DNA from: CAJBLF01 sp964418415
Lineage (GTDB): Bacteria > Patescibacteriota > Gracilibacteria > Absconditabacterales > Absconditicoccaceae
Direction of reading: 5' to 3'
DNA: 64,000 nucleotides
NCBI GenBank assembly: GCA_964418415.1
Contig: CAYQLB010000001.1
Coordinates: forward strand, 1 to 64,000
The notes below the pieces were generated by a model. That model ran no database searches. It was not told the origin of the DNA and saw nothing but the letters and a program-made list of their open reading frames with translations. Positions within the stretch are counted from its first letter, which is position 1. Every line of letters begins with the position of its first letter. A program made the translations under genes and the position numbers. Shown piece after piece: positions 9,679-20,981 of this stretch.

Positions 9679-12237
9679 TTATTTCTTCTTCGCCATGATT
9701 TTTTTGATCAATTCTGGCTCGATTTCATCTTGGATATATCTTTCGAGCGGTCTTGCTCCGTACTGAGGTTCGTAGATTTTTTCTATAATATCCTTGATTT
9801 GTTTATCAGAATATTTTGGTAATACAATCTCAGAATTGTTTTTTCGTGCGTTCAAGAACTCGGTGATTTTATTTTTCATAATCTTACAGAGGGTTTCTTT
9901 GTTGAGATGTTTGAAGACGATTTTATAATCGATCCTATTCAAAAGCTCTGGGGTAAGGAAGCTTTTCATTTCTTCGATGACTCTTTCTTTAACTTGTTCA
10001 AATTCTTTATCTTTGAGATCTCATTTCTCTCCGGTAGCGAATCCGATCCTGCTTTGTTTTTTGACAAATTCTTCTGATCCAATGTTGGATGTCATGATGA
10101 TGATGGTGTTTTTGAAATCGACGATTCTACCTTTTGCGTCTTTGAGATGTCCTTCATCGAGGATCTGCAATAAAATATTTAATACATCGGTAGCTGCTTT
10201 CTCTATTTCGTCAAATAAAATCACAGAATACGGTTTTCTTCTGACTGCTTCGGTGAGTCATCATCCTTCTTCATATCCTACATATCCTGCAGGTGAACCA
10301 ATGAGTTTAGAAACCGAATATTTTTCCATGAATTCAGACATGTCGATTCTGATCATTGAATCAGGATTTCCAAAATATTCTTTTGCGATTAATTTTGCTA
10401 GATATGTCTTACCTACTCCGCTTGGTCCGAGCATAAGAAATGATCCTATCGGCTTAGTATATTTGATGACAGATAATCTGCTTCTGGTAAGTGTTTTGAC
10501 GACTGCATCTACCGCTTCATCTTGTCCTACGATATTTTTCTTGAGTTCTTTATCGAGTCTTCTGAGTTTTTCTATCTCTGATTCGTTGACGATATTGGTA
10601 GGGATTCCTGTCTTGTCAGCGAGGACGTTTCCGATATCTTCTTTGGTAATGACGGGTCTGAGATTGATAGGAATATTTTTATTATTTCTGATCTTATTCA
10701 TCTCTATCTTTGCTTCTTCTTCTTTTGCTTTGAGTTCTGCAGCTCCGAAATAATCTTGTTTTTCGATAGCTTCTTCGATTTTTGCTTGTATCTTTGCTAA
10801 TGTTTCTTCAAACTTTTTATAATCTTTATCATTATCGAGTTTTTGATTCATGGTAGATTTTCTTGCACAAGCTTCATCGATGATATCGAGTGCTTTATCA
10901 GGCAAATATTTATTCATCATATATCTTTTGCTCAGCATGATTGCTACATCGAGCGATTCGTCAGTAAGTTGTACTCCATGAAAATCCTCATACGTTTGTT
11001 TCAATCCTGTGAGAATTCTTTTGCTTGTCTCTTCATCAGGTTCGTTGACGATAACCTCTTGGAATCTTCTTTTGAGTGCTTGGTCTTTTTCGATATATTT
11101 TTGATATTCGTTGAACGTGGTAGATCAGATCAATTTAATCTTTCCTCTAGATAATAATGGTTTCAACATTTGTGCAGCGTCACCGTTTTCTTGCCCTCCC
11201 GCACCGATAATAGTGTGAATTTCATCGATAAAAAGGATGATATTATTTGTAGGATCTATTGCTTCTTCGAGGATAGCTTTCATTCTGGATTCAAATTCGC
11301 CTCTATATTTCGTTCCTGCTACCAAAGTTCCCATATCGAGTAAGAATATTTTCTTGTTTTTGAGTTTGTCTGGTACGTCTCCTTTGACGAGTTTCTGTGC
11401 TAATCATTCTACGATAGCGGTTTTACCTACACCAGCTTCCCCAATAAGGAGAGGATTGTTTTTATTTTTTCTTAGTAAAGTATAGATAATCTGATTTATC
11501 TCATTGTCTCTTCCGATGATAGGGTCAATCAACCCATCTTTCACTTCTTTGGTGAGATCGGTTCCAAAATATTCTATCGTAAGTTTTTTGTCTTCTTTTT
11601 TTGTCTTATCTCCCGTGATCGTATTCTCTTTTTCTACGATTTCACTTTCTACGGCATCTAAGAGCATATTGATATTACTGAGTTTCTGAATTTTCTCTAA
11701 CTGCATAATCTTGATTTTGTTAACATCTAAATTGAACGTTAGCAATATTTTACTCAAGACTTGTAAAAAAGCAAACAGTCACATCTGTTGTATGATAGGG
11801 TTTTTTGTAAGTTTTTTGTAGTTCTGAACTATTGTTTCCTGGTTAATATTGTGTCCATTGAGATAGGTAGTAAATTGGTTTGACATATCATAAAATGATG
11901 CTCAAAATAGGATATCGAGATCTAATTTCTTGGTTTTTTCGTTTATGGCTGCACGAAGTGCTGTACCGAATCTTTTACTCAATGGTAATTTTTTTGTTTC
12001 GTTACCTGTTGTTGTAGTATATTTATGATTGAAATATTCGTCTAAAATATCTTCCGATACACCGAGTAATTTCCAAAATATATTGCTAAGATCGTTGTTT
12101 TTAAAGAACATGGAAATGCTTCGGAAAATATCCTCTCCATGGATCGTTTTTTGTTTGTTAGTATATGCAAGCTTGTTTGCATGCGTGATACATGAGCTTC
12201 AGTGATTCGTAAGTAGAGTCTTGATCTCGGAAAACAT
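9679..12237 (-). CDS. clpC: ClpC-type AAA+ chaperone / Clp protease ATPase
   Basis: This 852-aa protein starts at ATG 12235-12237 and needs five TGA-to-Gly sites. It has an N-terminal Clp repeat domain (LLTNHGSSCITHANKLAYTN, later KRFGTALRAAI). The first AAA module has GEAGVGKTA (about residues 266-274) and FIDEIHTIIGAGG. The middle region carries a UVR-like motif (AIEKQDYFGAAELKAKE), which marks ClpC rather than ClpB. The second AAA module has GPSGVGKTY (about 604-612) and LLNRIDYKIVF. An IGF tripeptide (SRIGFATGEKG) sits at the ClpP-binding loop, so it probably feeds a ClpP peptidase encoded elsewhere. ClpC complexes unfold and degrade cytosolic proteins. Confidence 0.92.
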
Positions 12238-12382
12238 ATCTTTCGTCGCTCAATATAAAAATCGGATGTTTTTTTACAGTATCGTTTTGTGGGAGAAATG
12301 CAATAAAACTTTTTCATCAAAAACGACTTGTTTTTGTCCTTTCAATACCTATAGGTGTCTCTGCAAACAAAAAAATATACCT

Positions 12383-12700
12383 ATGAAACCACAAGAAGTC
12401 AAAAAACAAATGTTCTTTCCTTTTATGGACAAGAACGGCAAAGTTCATGGTATCATCATCAATAAGCTTGAGGATGGTTCCTATCTTATCGAACAAAACG
12501 GCGTTATTCATTCTTTCACTTTTCAGCAGCTTCGAGAGAGTCCGCGAAATGACAATTTCGTAACACTTCCTTTTGTTGCCGGTAACAATGAATTCGGTTC
12601 ACCTTATGCTATGACGCATACCACTTTCAAGAGATTCCTCGAAGATTTCACTACCTATTTCGATGAATCCATTTCCGGATGATTCTCTCCGGTTATCTAA
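12383..12700 (+). CDS. Conserved-looking small protein, unknown function
   Basis: This 105-aa protein starts at ATG 12383 (MKPQEVKKQMFFPFMDKNGK). It looks like a compact soluble domain of beta strands (GIIINKLEDGSYLIEQNGVI) with a helical C-terminus. TGA at 12680-12682 is read as Gly, so it ends at TAA 12698. It is divergent from clpC and followed by a small membrane ORF and alr. No family recognised. Confidence 0.65.
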
Positions 12701-12876
12701 CAATTTCTGACTACATTCTGAGTCAGATTTTTTTATTTTTCGCTCTCCTTGATTATTCTCGACTGATAATTACTTTATATGCTGTGATTTACCTTTTGTA
12801 CAAAAGCTATGCTGTGATTTCTAAGATCCTTATTCAGTTCCAAAGTGAAACCCATGAATGTCGTTCGATTGCGTAA
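12679..12876 (+). CDS. Possible small membrane protein overlapping alr start
   Basis: This 65-aa reading frame starts at ATG 12679. It has two hydrophobic stretches (ILSQIFLFFALLDYSRLIIT and TLYAVIYLLYKSYAVISKIL). It overlaps the end of the preceding gene by 22 bp and the start of alr by 23 bp in other frames. It uses no TGA. The compact overlaps are typical of operons, but there is no homology evidence and the frame could be fortuitous. Confidence 0.4.
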   Translation: MILSGYLTISDYILSQIFLFFALLDYSRLIITLYAVIYLLYKSYAVISKILIQFQSETHECRSIA

Positions 12877-13945
12877 AAGGGTTTTGCTTGAAAATCTGGA
12901 ATATCTACAATCGCTTCAATCGCCAGCAGCAATATTTCCTGTACTCAAATCCAATGCCTATGGCCACTGACTCAAACAGATTGTGAAGATATTGAAACAT
13001 GCTGAAGTACCTTATCTTGCTGTGGATAGCTATCCGGAATATGTTATGGTCACCAAGTTGTGCAAGATTCCTGTGTTGATTATGGGAGAAACTTTACTTG
13101 AAAATTATCGTAAATTTGATGTCAAAAAAACGACATTTTGTGTCTATAATGTATGAACAATAAGACATTTAGGAAGATTAGGGAAACCGACGAAAATCCA
13201 TCTTTTCTTCAATACAGGAATGAATCGTGAAGGTATCCAGGAAGATGAATTATCATGAGTGATCAAAGAATTACAAAGTCATCCGAATCTAATGGTAGAG
13301 TGAGTGATGTCTCATTTTTTTGATTCAGATGAATTGTATGAATCTACACTACCTGATCAAATAGCTCGTTTCAAACGTATGTATTATAAGGTTCTTGATG
13401 CGTGATTTACGCCTGAACGAAGACATATAGGCAATAGTGCTGCGATGTTCAAAATTAAGGATGATTTTTTCAATGCCTATAGACCAGGGATTGCATTGTA
13501 TGGCTATAATCCTTTACGTTCCCATGATCCACTCTTCAAATATGGAAATAATCTTTTACCTGTATTGTCTATTACTTCAAGAGTTATTAGTTTGCAAACG
13601 ATATGGCCAGGGGAGTGAGTTAGTTATCATCATGAATACAGACCGAGTGACAGAGAAACGGTTGCAACTGTGCCATTCGGTTATGCAGAATGATTATCCA
13701 GAATAGCTTCCGGCAAGATCTTTATGAAACATCGCAAAAGTTTCTTCCGCCAAGTGGGGCTTATTTGTATGAACCTTTCTAGTTATATTGCTGATACTTC
13801 TGTCCATATTGGCGATGAGATTGAGATTATTTCTGATAATCCACGTGCCAAAAATTCTCTACAGAGTTTAGCTGATGCAAGTGGAACTATTGTCTATGAA
13901 ACGTTAGTTAAACTGGATCGTGGTATTAGACGTGAGATAATATAA
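12854..13945 (+). CDS. alr: Alanine racemase
   Basis: This 363-aa PLP enzyme converts L-Ala and D-Ala for peptidoglycan. The PLP-lysine motif is FPVLKSNAYGHGLKQ (about residues 27-41); other family motifs are FFNTGMNREG, RRHIGNSAA, RPGIALYGYNP, the catalytic-Tyr segment GVSYHHEY, VPFGYAEGLSR and LICMNLSSYIAD. Seven glycines are TGA, including GYAE-G-LSR and E-G-VMSH. Length is normal for the family. ATG 12854 gives MNVVRLRKRVLLENL. A cytoplasmic cell-wall role follows from the family. Confidence 0.93.
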
Positions 13946-14036
13946 TTCAATGACTAGGGACAAGAGAAAAAGGAATAAGAAAAAACATTCCTTTCACATA
14001 GTTCATTGTTCCAAATTTATTTTTTAAGTTAGTGAT

Positions 14037-14780
14037 ATGATTTTTTTGTATGCATTGATAAGTGTTTTGATAGTAAGTGCTGTTGCATTGATAGGTATCG
14101 TTACTTTATGATTGCGCGCCGCAATGCTTAAGAAGATTGTTCTCTTGCTTGTCAGTTTTTCTGCTGGCGCGCTGTTTGGTGATGCTTTTTTCCATTTGCT
14201 GCCGGAGGCAATAGAAACTGATGGATTTACTTTTGTGGTTTCTCTTTGGTTGCTCGGAGGAATACTTTTTGGATTGGTTACCGAAAAAGTTATTCGTCGA
14301 AATCACTGTCATATGCCGATTACAAAAGAACATACCCATCCCTTTGTTATCATGAATTTAGTTTGAGATATGGTTCATAATTTGATAGATGGATTGATTA
14401 TCTGAGCGAGCTATCTCGTAAGTATTCCGGTTGGTGTCGCTACGACGCTTGCCGTCGTTTTCCATGAAATACCTCAGGAGATCTGAGATTTTGGTGTACT
14501 CGTCCACGGATGATTTAGCAAAAAGAGAGCTCTGCTCCTGAATTTTTTGACGGCTTTGACCGCTGTTGTGTGAGTGATTATCGCTTTCATTTTGTATCGT
14601 TACGTCAATGGTATGGTCGCTGTTTTGATTCCTTTCGCTGCTGGTACTTTCATTTATATTGCTGGTTCCGACCTTATTCCCGAACTTCACAAAGAAAATA
14701 AACTTTCTCAGACCCTTCCGCAGTTGGTATTTTTTCTCGTCGGTATCTGACTGATGGCAACCTTATTGTTGTTGGAATAA
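14037..14780 (+). CDS. ZIP-family metal transporter (ZupT-like)
   Basis: This 247-aa membrane protein has about eight hydrophobic segments. The ZIP metal-site motifs are present: HNLIDGLIIGASY in the fourth helix and VVFHEIPQEIGDF in the fifth, both family hallmarks for Zn/Fe/Mn binding. A His-rich loop (NHCHMPITKEHTHP) lies between helices 3 and 4, as in other ZIPs. Several glycines within helices are TGA. Predicted to import divalent metals. It sits 91 bp after alr and is probably independent. Confidence 0.9.
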
Positions 14781-14799
14781 ACATATTCTTCCTGATACT

Positions 14800-15040
14800 T
14801 CTTTTTAAACGCTGCGCTTGCCTTATTTTTAAACGCTCCGCTGGGGTTACTTTTGGCAATACCCCAAAAGTAACCAAAAGGGCTTTCCAGATGCAAATCG
14901 ACAGAACTGTCGTTTCATAATGGACGGCTTACCATCTCACCTCCACCCCCGGTGAAATACCGTGGGCCCATTCCGGTTCGTTCATATTGATTGCTTCGAA
15001 TCAGGGGAGAGTCTGGCGTGCATCTGGTCTGTATTCTAGT
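14800..15040. repeat. Dispersed structured repeat, diverged copy
   Basis: This occupies the gap between the ZIP gene and the next minus gene. It begins with aaacgctgcgcttg and aaacgctccgctgggg, shared with the leader of copy B. A long stem follows, GGTTACTTTTGG...CCAAAAGTAACC (14842-14873), and a second hairpin CGACAGAACTGTCG (14899-14912). A segment resembling copies A/B (ctcacctccacccc ... gggcccattccgg) ends near the same cgtgcatctggt wording. It lacks the exact 18-bp palindrome. Confidence 0.55.
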
Positions 15041-15124
15041 TCGTGAAATGATGGTTCAAGTAATAGATAAAATATTCCTTGAAATCAGAGGATATTCCGA
15101 ATGGTTGTAGATTTTTTTTAAAAA

Positions 15125-15156
15125 TAAAAAAAGCGCTCATTATACATGAGCGCCTT
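15125..15156 (-). terminator. Terminator overlapping a stop codon
   Basis: On the minus strand, GGCGCTCATGTATAATGAGCGC is followed by TTTTTTTATTTT. The TAA of the membrane-protein gene (15140-15142) lies within the hairpin. Confidence 0.85.
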
Positions 15157-15631
15157 TATTTCTTTTTTTCAGATTCTTTTTTTTTCGCCAGACGACTATG
15201 GATCCCATGATAATTCCTAGGATTGGTGAAGCCATAAGCGAATTCCGCATACTTTCTATCATATGATCGTAGGTCATTCCCCACTCTACAAGATAGAAGA
15301 AATATAAACGGAGGAAGTACGTACTGATGTATATCCCCAAAAAACAGAATATATACAACAACGTTTTCGTTGGCAGTTGCACAAGCCACTTTCTTTTTTT
15401 GATTCGTCGTGTCAGTTCATTGATTTTCCTATTGCTTCGCAAAAGAAGTTTTTCATAGATACCGCTTACGAGATATTCTATGATTAATGCAATGATTTGG
15501 ATAATCACACTGACGTATCCGTCGATTCCGATCCAAAAGAAGTGGTAGCAAAAGAATACTATGTTTCCAACGGTTACAAGAACCCTGGAAACTGTGAACC
15601 ATTCTTTGAATGGCTTTCCGAAGATTCTCAT
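15140..15631 (-). CDS. Four-helix membrane protein, unknown
   Basis: This 163-aa protein starts at ATG 15629-15631 (MRIFGKPFKEWF). About four hydrophobic segments (residues 18-38, 40-60, 90-112, 130-150) are separated by basic loops, and the tail is strongly basic (WRKKKNLKKRNKG). No TGA codon is used and no family is recognised. It is co-directional with rsmG upstream (64 bp apart). Confidence 0.7.
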   Translation of the reverse strand: MRIFGKPFKEWFTVSRVLVTVGNIVFFCYHFFWIGIDGYVSVIIQIIALIIEYLVSGIYEKLLLRSNRKINELTRRIKKRKWLVQLPTKTLLYIFCFLGIYISTYFLRLYFFYLVEWGMTYDHMIESMRNSLMASPILGIIMGSIVVWRKKKNLKKRNKGAHV

Positions 15632-15694
15632 AATGGTATATTTTTTTATGTTTAGATACTATCTATATACTTTTTCTCCAAAAAAGCAAGAGTG

Positions 15695-16270
15695 CTACGC
15701 CTTCTTCAAAATATAAATGACTCTTGGGATATCTCCTTCGAAGAGTTGATATTCGTGCTTTTTTCGAAGTCTGAGGCGGTATTTGGGTGCCAGATCCTTG
15801 ATATCTATATTTTCCTCGGGAGAATATTGCTTGTAGAGGAGTAATAGCCCTCATTTTTTGACTAGATGGTGGACTCGAGGTAATAACTTGTCTATATAGC
15901 CGACCGCTCTTGCGGTGACGTAGTCGTATTGCTCTTTGTGGTTTTCTGCTCTGGTTCGTATGGCTTTGGCGTTGGATATCTTCAGGTTTTTGATCATTTC
16001 GTTGATGGCGTCTGTTTTCTTCTTGGTGGAGTCGATGCCTGTACACTGCACTTCTGGATTACTAATGGCTATCGGCAATAAAGGAAAACCACCCCCGGTT
16101 CCGACGTCGCAGAGGGTTGATTTTGGCTTGAGATACTGGATTTTATTGATTTCAAGAGAATCGTTGATGTGTTTTATCTGTATTCCTTCTGGGTCCCTGA
16201 TAGCTGAGAGATTGGTATGTGAATTTATATATATAAATTGCTCTATTAGTCATTTTCGCTCATTTTTCAT
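15695..16270 (-). CDS. rsmG: 16S rRNA m7G527 methyltransferase RsmG (GidB)
   Basis: This 191-aa SAM-dependent methyltransferase starts at ATG 16268-16270. The SAM motif LCDVGTGGGFPLLPIAI (about residues 54-70) and the downstream GIDSTKKKTDAIN and YDYVTARAVG segments are RsmG hallmarks. TGA codons give K-G-LIEQF and LVKK-G-GLLLLYKQ. Slightly short for the family (about 200-240 aa). It modifies G527 of 16S rRNA. Confidence 0.9.
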
Positions 16271-16385
16271 AGATCAGAAGCTATATTACTAAAAATTATA
16301 CATATTTCTATACTCTTGCTTTCTTTCTTAAAATCATTATAGTAGGTCATTGCATCCGGTTTTTTTTATTCTTTGTTGTGTTGCA

Positions 16386-17360
16386 ATGGTTATAAGAAAT
16401 TTAAGACAAAAGAAAATACTAAATATAAAGGTAATTTTGTGGTTTGTCCTGTTGTGTATTGCAGTATTCTTCTTGATTAAATTAGCAGGATCTATTGTTC
16501 AGAGATTTAATCAAACTCCTCAAGAAAATATGATTTATACTTTGTGAGCGAGTATTGCTTTCTCTGGTACAATTGTTGTGGATAATAATTTCCCTAATTA
16601 TACACATTCTCTCACTACATCTGATGGTAAGAAAATAGGGTTAAAAAGCTCAATAGTCAATCTTAATGCGTATGTCGATAAGAAAATAGCATTGGTTTGA
16701 AAGGTCAAAAAATATTTTAAAATCACTCCAGTCCTTGAAGTAGATACTATTAAACTTCCTGATCAGTGACTTATTATTACTGCTAATAGATATTTTTTTG
16801 TCGATGATCTCATGTATTTGGATTTTTCTACCCAGCCTCAGTTGAGTGCTATCAAATCAGGAAATGATATTCAGGTACTTTTTAATGAAACTCCTGTTGT
16901 TAGTATAGAGCGTTTTGTTTGTAGTAAAATTCTTAAGACTCGTGATTGTACGTATCTTATCGGTAATTATATTCAAACTACCAAGGATACCTTCGAATCT
17001 TATCGATCATATACTTTCTATAAACACAGTACAGGATATCGAACAACCTTTGATAATGATCAATACGGATTTATGTTCAAAGATGTCTCTGATGATATGA
17101 TCTTGGATATCTCTAATATGTTTAGAATAGTAAATAAGCAATTTGTTTTGGAAAATAAAATGGATCTTATAAGGTCGCATTGTCAAAACGATTTTGCTCA
17201 ACTCCGCAATGTTTCTTCAGAATGAACGTTTACTTACCATGCACCATATACTATCACACTCGGTCTTCAATGAACTGATAATAAAAAAGATCCCGCTACG
17301 TGCAGGATCACTTTCGATGTATGGAATGAATGGAATGTTACTGATGTACAGTTTAATTAA
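16386..17360 (+). CDS. Membrane-anchored extracytoplasmic protein, unknown
   Basis: About 324 aa from ATG 16386; a TTG start at 16350 would add 12 hydrophobic residues. One N-terminal helix (VILWFVLLCIAVFFLIKLAG, about residues 16-35) is followed by a long beta-rich domain, probably outside the membrane. Five TGA codons are read as Gly, for example YTL-G-ASIAF and LPDQ-G-LIITANRYF. Two or three Cys (VCSKILKTRDC) could form a disulfide. It ends at TAA 17358. No family recognised. Confidence 0.7.
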
Positions 17361-17427
17361 ACAACGTATAACGAATAGCTAACAGTGAAAGGATTTTTCA
17401 TTACCTGTTAGGTATATCAGTATTAAT

Positions 17428-17928
17428 TTATTTTACCTCCAGGATTTTTACATCCTTTTTTCCCGTATGGAGTCTCATTTTTACGATATCTCCTGCTTTT
17501 TTTCATTTTATTGCTATACCTATGGGTGATTCTAGGGATATCTTGATGGAATCTTTTATGGTTTTATTGTTTTTATCGAAATCCATGGTTGTTTCTCATG
17601 TACCGACAATATCTACGGTATATATATCGTTATCATCTGTTTGTACAGTTACTTTAGATCAGTAGTCTACGAATTTTTCTGCTTTGGTTTTTTTCTCTTC
17701 TTTGATGATTTCTACATTTTCGATGAGTACATTTATTTCTGAAATTCTAGAATTGATCAAGTCCTTATCTTCCAGAGCTGATTTATATTCGAAGTTTTCT
17801 GAAAGATCTCCCATCGCTTTCGCCTCTCCGAGTCTTTCTAATACGGCTGGTAATTTTACTTTTTTTAGCTCATTGAGCTCTTGGACTAGTTGCTCGTATC
17901 ACTCTTTGGTGAGATAATTTTTTTTCAT
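17428..17928 (-). CDS. greA: Transcription elongation factor GreA
   Basis: This 166-aa protein starts at ATG 17926-17928 (MKKNYLTKEGYEQLVQELNE). The N-terminal coiled coil has the typical GreA tip region LGEAKAMGDLSENFEYKSAL (acidic D/E at the tip). The C-terminal FKBP-like domain has VDYGSKVTVQTDD, ISLESPIGIAIKGKKAGDIV and a GreA-like end. Three conserved glycines are TGA. It rescues backtracked RNA polymerase by stimulating transcript cleavage. Last gene of a minus-strand run from hrcA. Confidence 0.93.
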
Positions 17929-18012
17929 AACAAACATTAAGATGATAAAATACTATGTACGAAGACGGTATAGACAGATTAGGTGTTCTATCTATTTTGT
18001 CTTTAAGTCTTA

Positions 18013-18363
18013 TTATTTCTTAGGTCTGACTGGTTTGTCATTTTTGTCTGAGAGATGTTTTTTGAAATGTTCGAATGCATGATTTGGAATATCTTCTATG
18101 ATTTTGAATCCACCTTCTCCTGTAGATCGTTTGAACATTTCTCCGTCATAGTTGAATTTAAAATCTCAAATCCATTTACCGAGTTTATTTTTTGTAATGA
18201 TATATTCTATTCTGATTTCTGCAGTCTCTTTTTTGGTATAAATCTTCTTGAAGTATGAGTCCATCTTACCTTCGAGGTTTTTTTGCACAATGTCTTTGAT
18301 TCACTCTTGCATATTGGTAGGCACATCCACGAATTGGTATGAAATTACTGGTTTTTTTGTCAT
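18013..18363 (-). CDS. HPF/RaiA-like protein (tentative)
   Basis: This 116-aa protein starts at ATG 18361-18363 (MTKKPVISYQFVDVPTNMQ). The pattern of an amphipathic helix after a first strand, then KETAEIRIEYII, then a long C-terminal helix resembles ribosome hibernation factors, but key residues are not clear enough for certainty. Two TGA glycines. It sits between the NUDIX gene and greA, among stress/transcription genes. It could equally be an unrelated alpha-beta protein. Confidence 0.55.
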
Positions 18364-18456
18364 TATCTCTTTGGATACAGGATAAAAAAACATATAAAGC
18401 TAAGCGCCTTGTTCGATATATATCTAATTGTTCAGAAAATTCAATCTCATTCTCAA

Positions 18457-18954
18457 TTATCCAAGTTTGTTGATAAAGTCCTTCTTGATGTCTTGATTCT
18501 TTTGTCCTTCTTTTATCAGTGCATAACTTTTTCTGATGAGTTCTCTGATATCTTGATAATAAATAAGTGCAAGCACTTCGGTTAATGTACATCGTTTATG
18601 GATTCCGATATATCCTTCGGCACGTTCTATCTTTACAAAATCTGGATCTCCAGAATATTGGATCAGAAAATAGGTGACATCTTTGTCCATCTGTCCTTTC
18701 TGTTTTTCTATATTTCTCAACTGTGTAGTTCCCAGTTGTTGTTTGATCCTCATCTGATTGATAGGAATGCCCGTTTCTTCGCTTACCTCCCTCAATGCCG
18801 CTTTCGTTATCTCTTCGCTGCCTTGGATCTTACCTTTGGGAGCGACCCATTCTATTTTCCCGCTGAGTGCATGTCTTTTGATAAGGAGATATCTTGGTTC
18901 TCCGTCTTCTGCGATGAAATATACAATTCATCAAGCGCTTTGAATTATCGCCAT
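18457..18954 (-). CDS. NUDIX hydrolase
   Basis: This 165-aa protein starts at ATG 18952-18954 and begins MAIIQSAGGIVYF, where both Gly are TGA. A complete Nudix box is visible: GKIQGSEEITKAALREVSEE followed by TGI (Gx5Ex7REVxEExGI). The C-terminus is helical (DIRELIRKSYALIKEG). Family members hydrolyse nucleoside diphosphate-linked compounds; the specific substrate cannot be inferred. The start restores the AGGxVxF strand that precedes the box in this family. Confidence 0.9.
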
Positions 18955-19005
18955 ACGTAAAAATGCTGAAATGCTAAAATATTAATGTGTTAAAAAAATA
19001 TTCTA

Positions 19006-19440
19006 TTATTCTTGTTTGGATGATCATCCGAAAAGTCATTTAAATCGGTCTCTTACTCTGTTTGGTAGTTTCATCATATCATTGAAATCATTTTGTCCTG
19101 TTTTATATGCTTCTGCTATATTTTCTTGAATAATCGGATCATCACTACGTTTCAGGATGTCGTTTTGTTGTTCTGGTGGTAATTGTTTGAATGCATTTCC
19201 TAATTTTTGATACACATTGTTCGATCAAAATTTTTCTGATCGTCATCCAGATCATTTCTTGTCTCGATTTTCTATGAGTTTTGCTGCTTCATCTGCTGAT
19301 TTTGCAGCTTCTTCCTCGGTCTGTTCTCTCGCTTTTTTCGTTGTATCGGAAATTTCGTTTTGATTGATTTTATTCAGGTCTGTGTTTCCTGTTCATGTAT
19401 CCGTCTCAAGGTTCAATGACTCTTTTGCTATATCTGCCAT
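19006..19440 (-). CDS. Hydrophilic hypothetical protein
   Basis: This 144-aa protein starts at ATG 19438-19440 (MADIAKESLNLETDTGTGN). It has a long Ala/Glu-rich helix (KAREQTEEEAAKSADEAAKL), a Gly/Ser linker whose glycines are mostly TGA, and a C-terminal region ending FKGLFGGSSKQE. It is not readable under the standard code, which breaks it into pieces too short to notice. It lies 11 bp downstream of hrcA in the place where grpE often sits, but it does not look like GrpE. Confidence 0.65.
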
Positions 19441-19451
19441 ATTTTTGGAGC

Positions 19452-20123
19452 TTATTTAACTAAAGATTGTAAAAGTTTTTTGAAGATTACTACATTTTTT
19501 TTATAATTCACTCTTGTCGGTCCTATGATAGAAATGATACAATCATAGTCGTCGACCATTATTTTTGCATATAAACAGGAAATTAATGTTTTATGATCTT
19601 CAATGAAGGTATAATAGATCTGATTTTTTTTCAAAATTTTACTGTCGATAAATTTTATGATTCTCTTTTCTTCGATGAAGCGGATGATATTTCTTGTCGC
19701 TTCATATTCGCTGACCATATCGTCTTTGAGCAGATTATTTATGCCGAGATAGTAGTATTCATCATTTCTTACAAACCCTACTACGACTCCGTCTGCTACA
19801 CCTCAAATACTTTCTACTAATTGCTTCAATCCACTTCTGACTTTGACGACTTCTATATTTTTTTCCTCTTCTTGCGCTACGAGATAATTTTCTATGTAGG
19901 TTGTCAGTCATTGGACGGTAGGCACCCTTCAAGAACTGTTGTATGGCTGATAGACCATCCCGGCTTTTTCCAGTTGATTGAGATATTTTCTCAGTGTGGA
20001 TGGAGCATATTCTGCATCTTCCAATGAATGCAAAAATTTTGAGCCAACGGGTTCTCCTTTGTTGATATAATTGTCGATGACGACATCGAGCAATGCCAAA
20101 AGCTTACTATCAAAACCTGCCAT
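19452..20123 (-). CDS. hrcA: Heat-inducible transcription repressor HrcA
   Basis: This 223-aa protein has an N-terminal winged helix (LLALLDVVIDNYINKGEPVG, SKFLHS, STLRKYLNQLEKAGMVYQP) and the C-terminal HrcA motif IISIIGPTRVNYKKNVVIFK. It is shorter than usual (about 340 aa), so the central inserted domain is reduced. TGA codons fall near 19912 and 19804. HrcA normally represses chaperone genes through CIRCE operators. I found no CIRCE palindrome in this window, and its binding site here is unknown. Confidence 0.85.
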
Positions 20124-20389
20124 ATGAGGAAATTCTTAGTCTATTGTATAAAATAATCGTTTTTGTTGGTTAGACTATATAGTTTTGCTATAGATTCTCA
20201 AGACAAATTAATAAAGGCTCCCTTTGGTCGCGATAAACATTCGCTATGCTCATGATAAAAGCTCAGCTAACGCTTCGGGATAAAGGCTTCACTAACGCTC
20301 TGCGATAAAAAGATAAAGTGATGAAATGATGAAAAATAAAAAAACATCCGTCAGGATATTTATCATTTTATCGTCTGCTTTGCGGATTT

Positions 20390-20890
20390 TTAGTCGGGCA
20401 ATGTTGCGTCTTCGGTATTCAATGTTCCTGTGTTTTTGAGCTGTTTTTGTCGAAGCATTCTGTTGATAGACATTCTGGTAGGGGAGGCATTACAAAATTC
20501 ATCTGCTGTGAGCACGAGAAATCATTTAACACCTTGCATGACATAATTGAGATTGAAATCATTTTCCCATATTTTTTGTTTCATTTTATGTTCTCCTACT
20601 TTTTCTAATCCTTTTTTGGAAATATAATAATGAAGGTCATGTCCTTCTTCTCGTTCCATATCTTCATTGTGGATATGTTCTAATTCGTGAATCTGATTTG
20701 TGTTTTGTTGATCCAGACAGATAAGATATTCTTTTAGTGCATCTATATTCTGGAGTATATTCTTGATTTTGTAATAATGTAAATACTTCAAAAAATCTTC
20801 CACTTCGTGTTTGAGATATCCTGCTATATCCAAGATATGTATCTCTTCAGAGATATTTCTACTTATGATATCTTTCTTCGTTTCTGCCAT
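20390..20890 (-). CDS. Hypothetical protein, His/Glu-rich helical
   Basis: This 166-aa protein starts at ATG 20888-20890 (MAETKKDIISRNISEEIH). It is mostly helical, with a charged central region (HELEHIHNEDMEREEGHDLH) and a short C-terminal extension after a TGA-encoded Gly at 20522 (QGVK-G-FLVLTADEFC). No known domain. The 266-bp gap to hrcA contains short direct repeats of the gctaacgct type and no gene. Confidence 0.55.
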
Positions 20891-20981
20891 AGGAAGATTG
20901 TCGTTATCAAGAGATAAAATTGTTTTTTTAAGTCAATCGTAGATATGTTTATCGTTATCTTTACTTTTCAGTATCAGTATT

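Noticed and set aside
12679..12876. ATGA overlap as a normal stop-start coupling
   Set aside because: TGA is not a stop here; the upstream gene continues to TAA 12698, so only a plain overlap remains.
13437..13706. ORF inside alr (MLRCSKLRM...)
   Set aside because: It is an out-of-frame shadow; alr motifs run through the region in another frame.
19006..19440. grpE next to hrcA
   Set aside because: The protein lacks GrpE's C-terminal beta domain motifs and its composition is different.
20124..20389. CIRCE operator or tRNA gene upstream of hrcA or in the hrcA-downstream gap
   Set aside because: No TTAGCACTC-type palindrome and no T-loop/acceptor pairing found; only short gctaacgct repeats.
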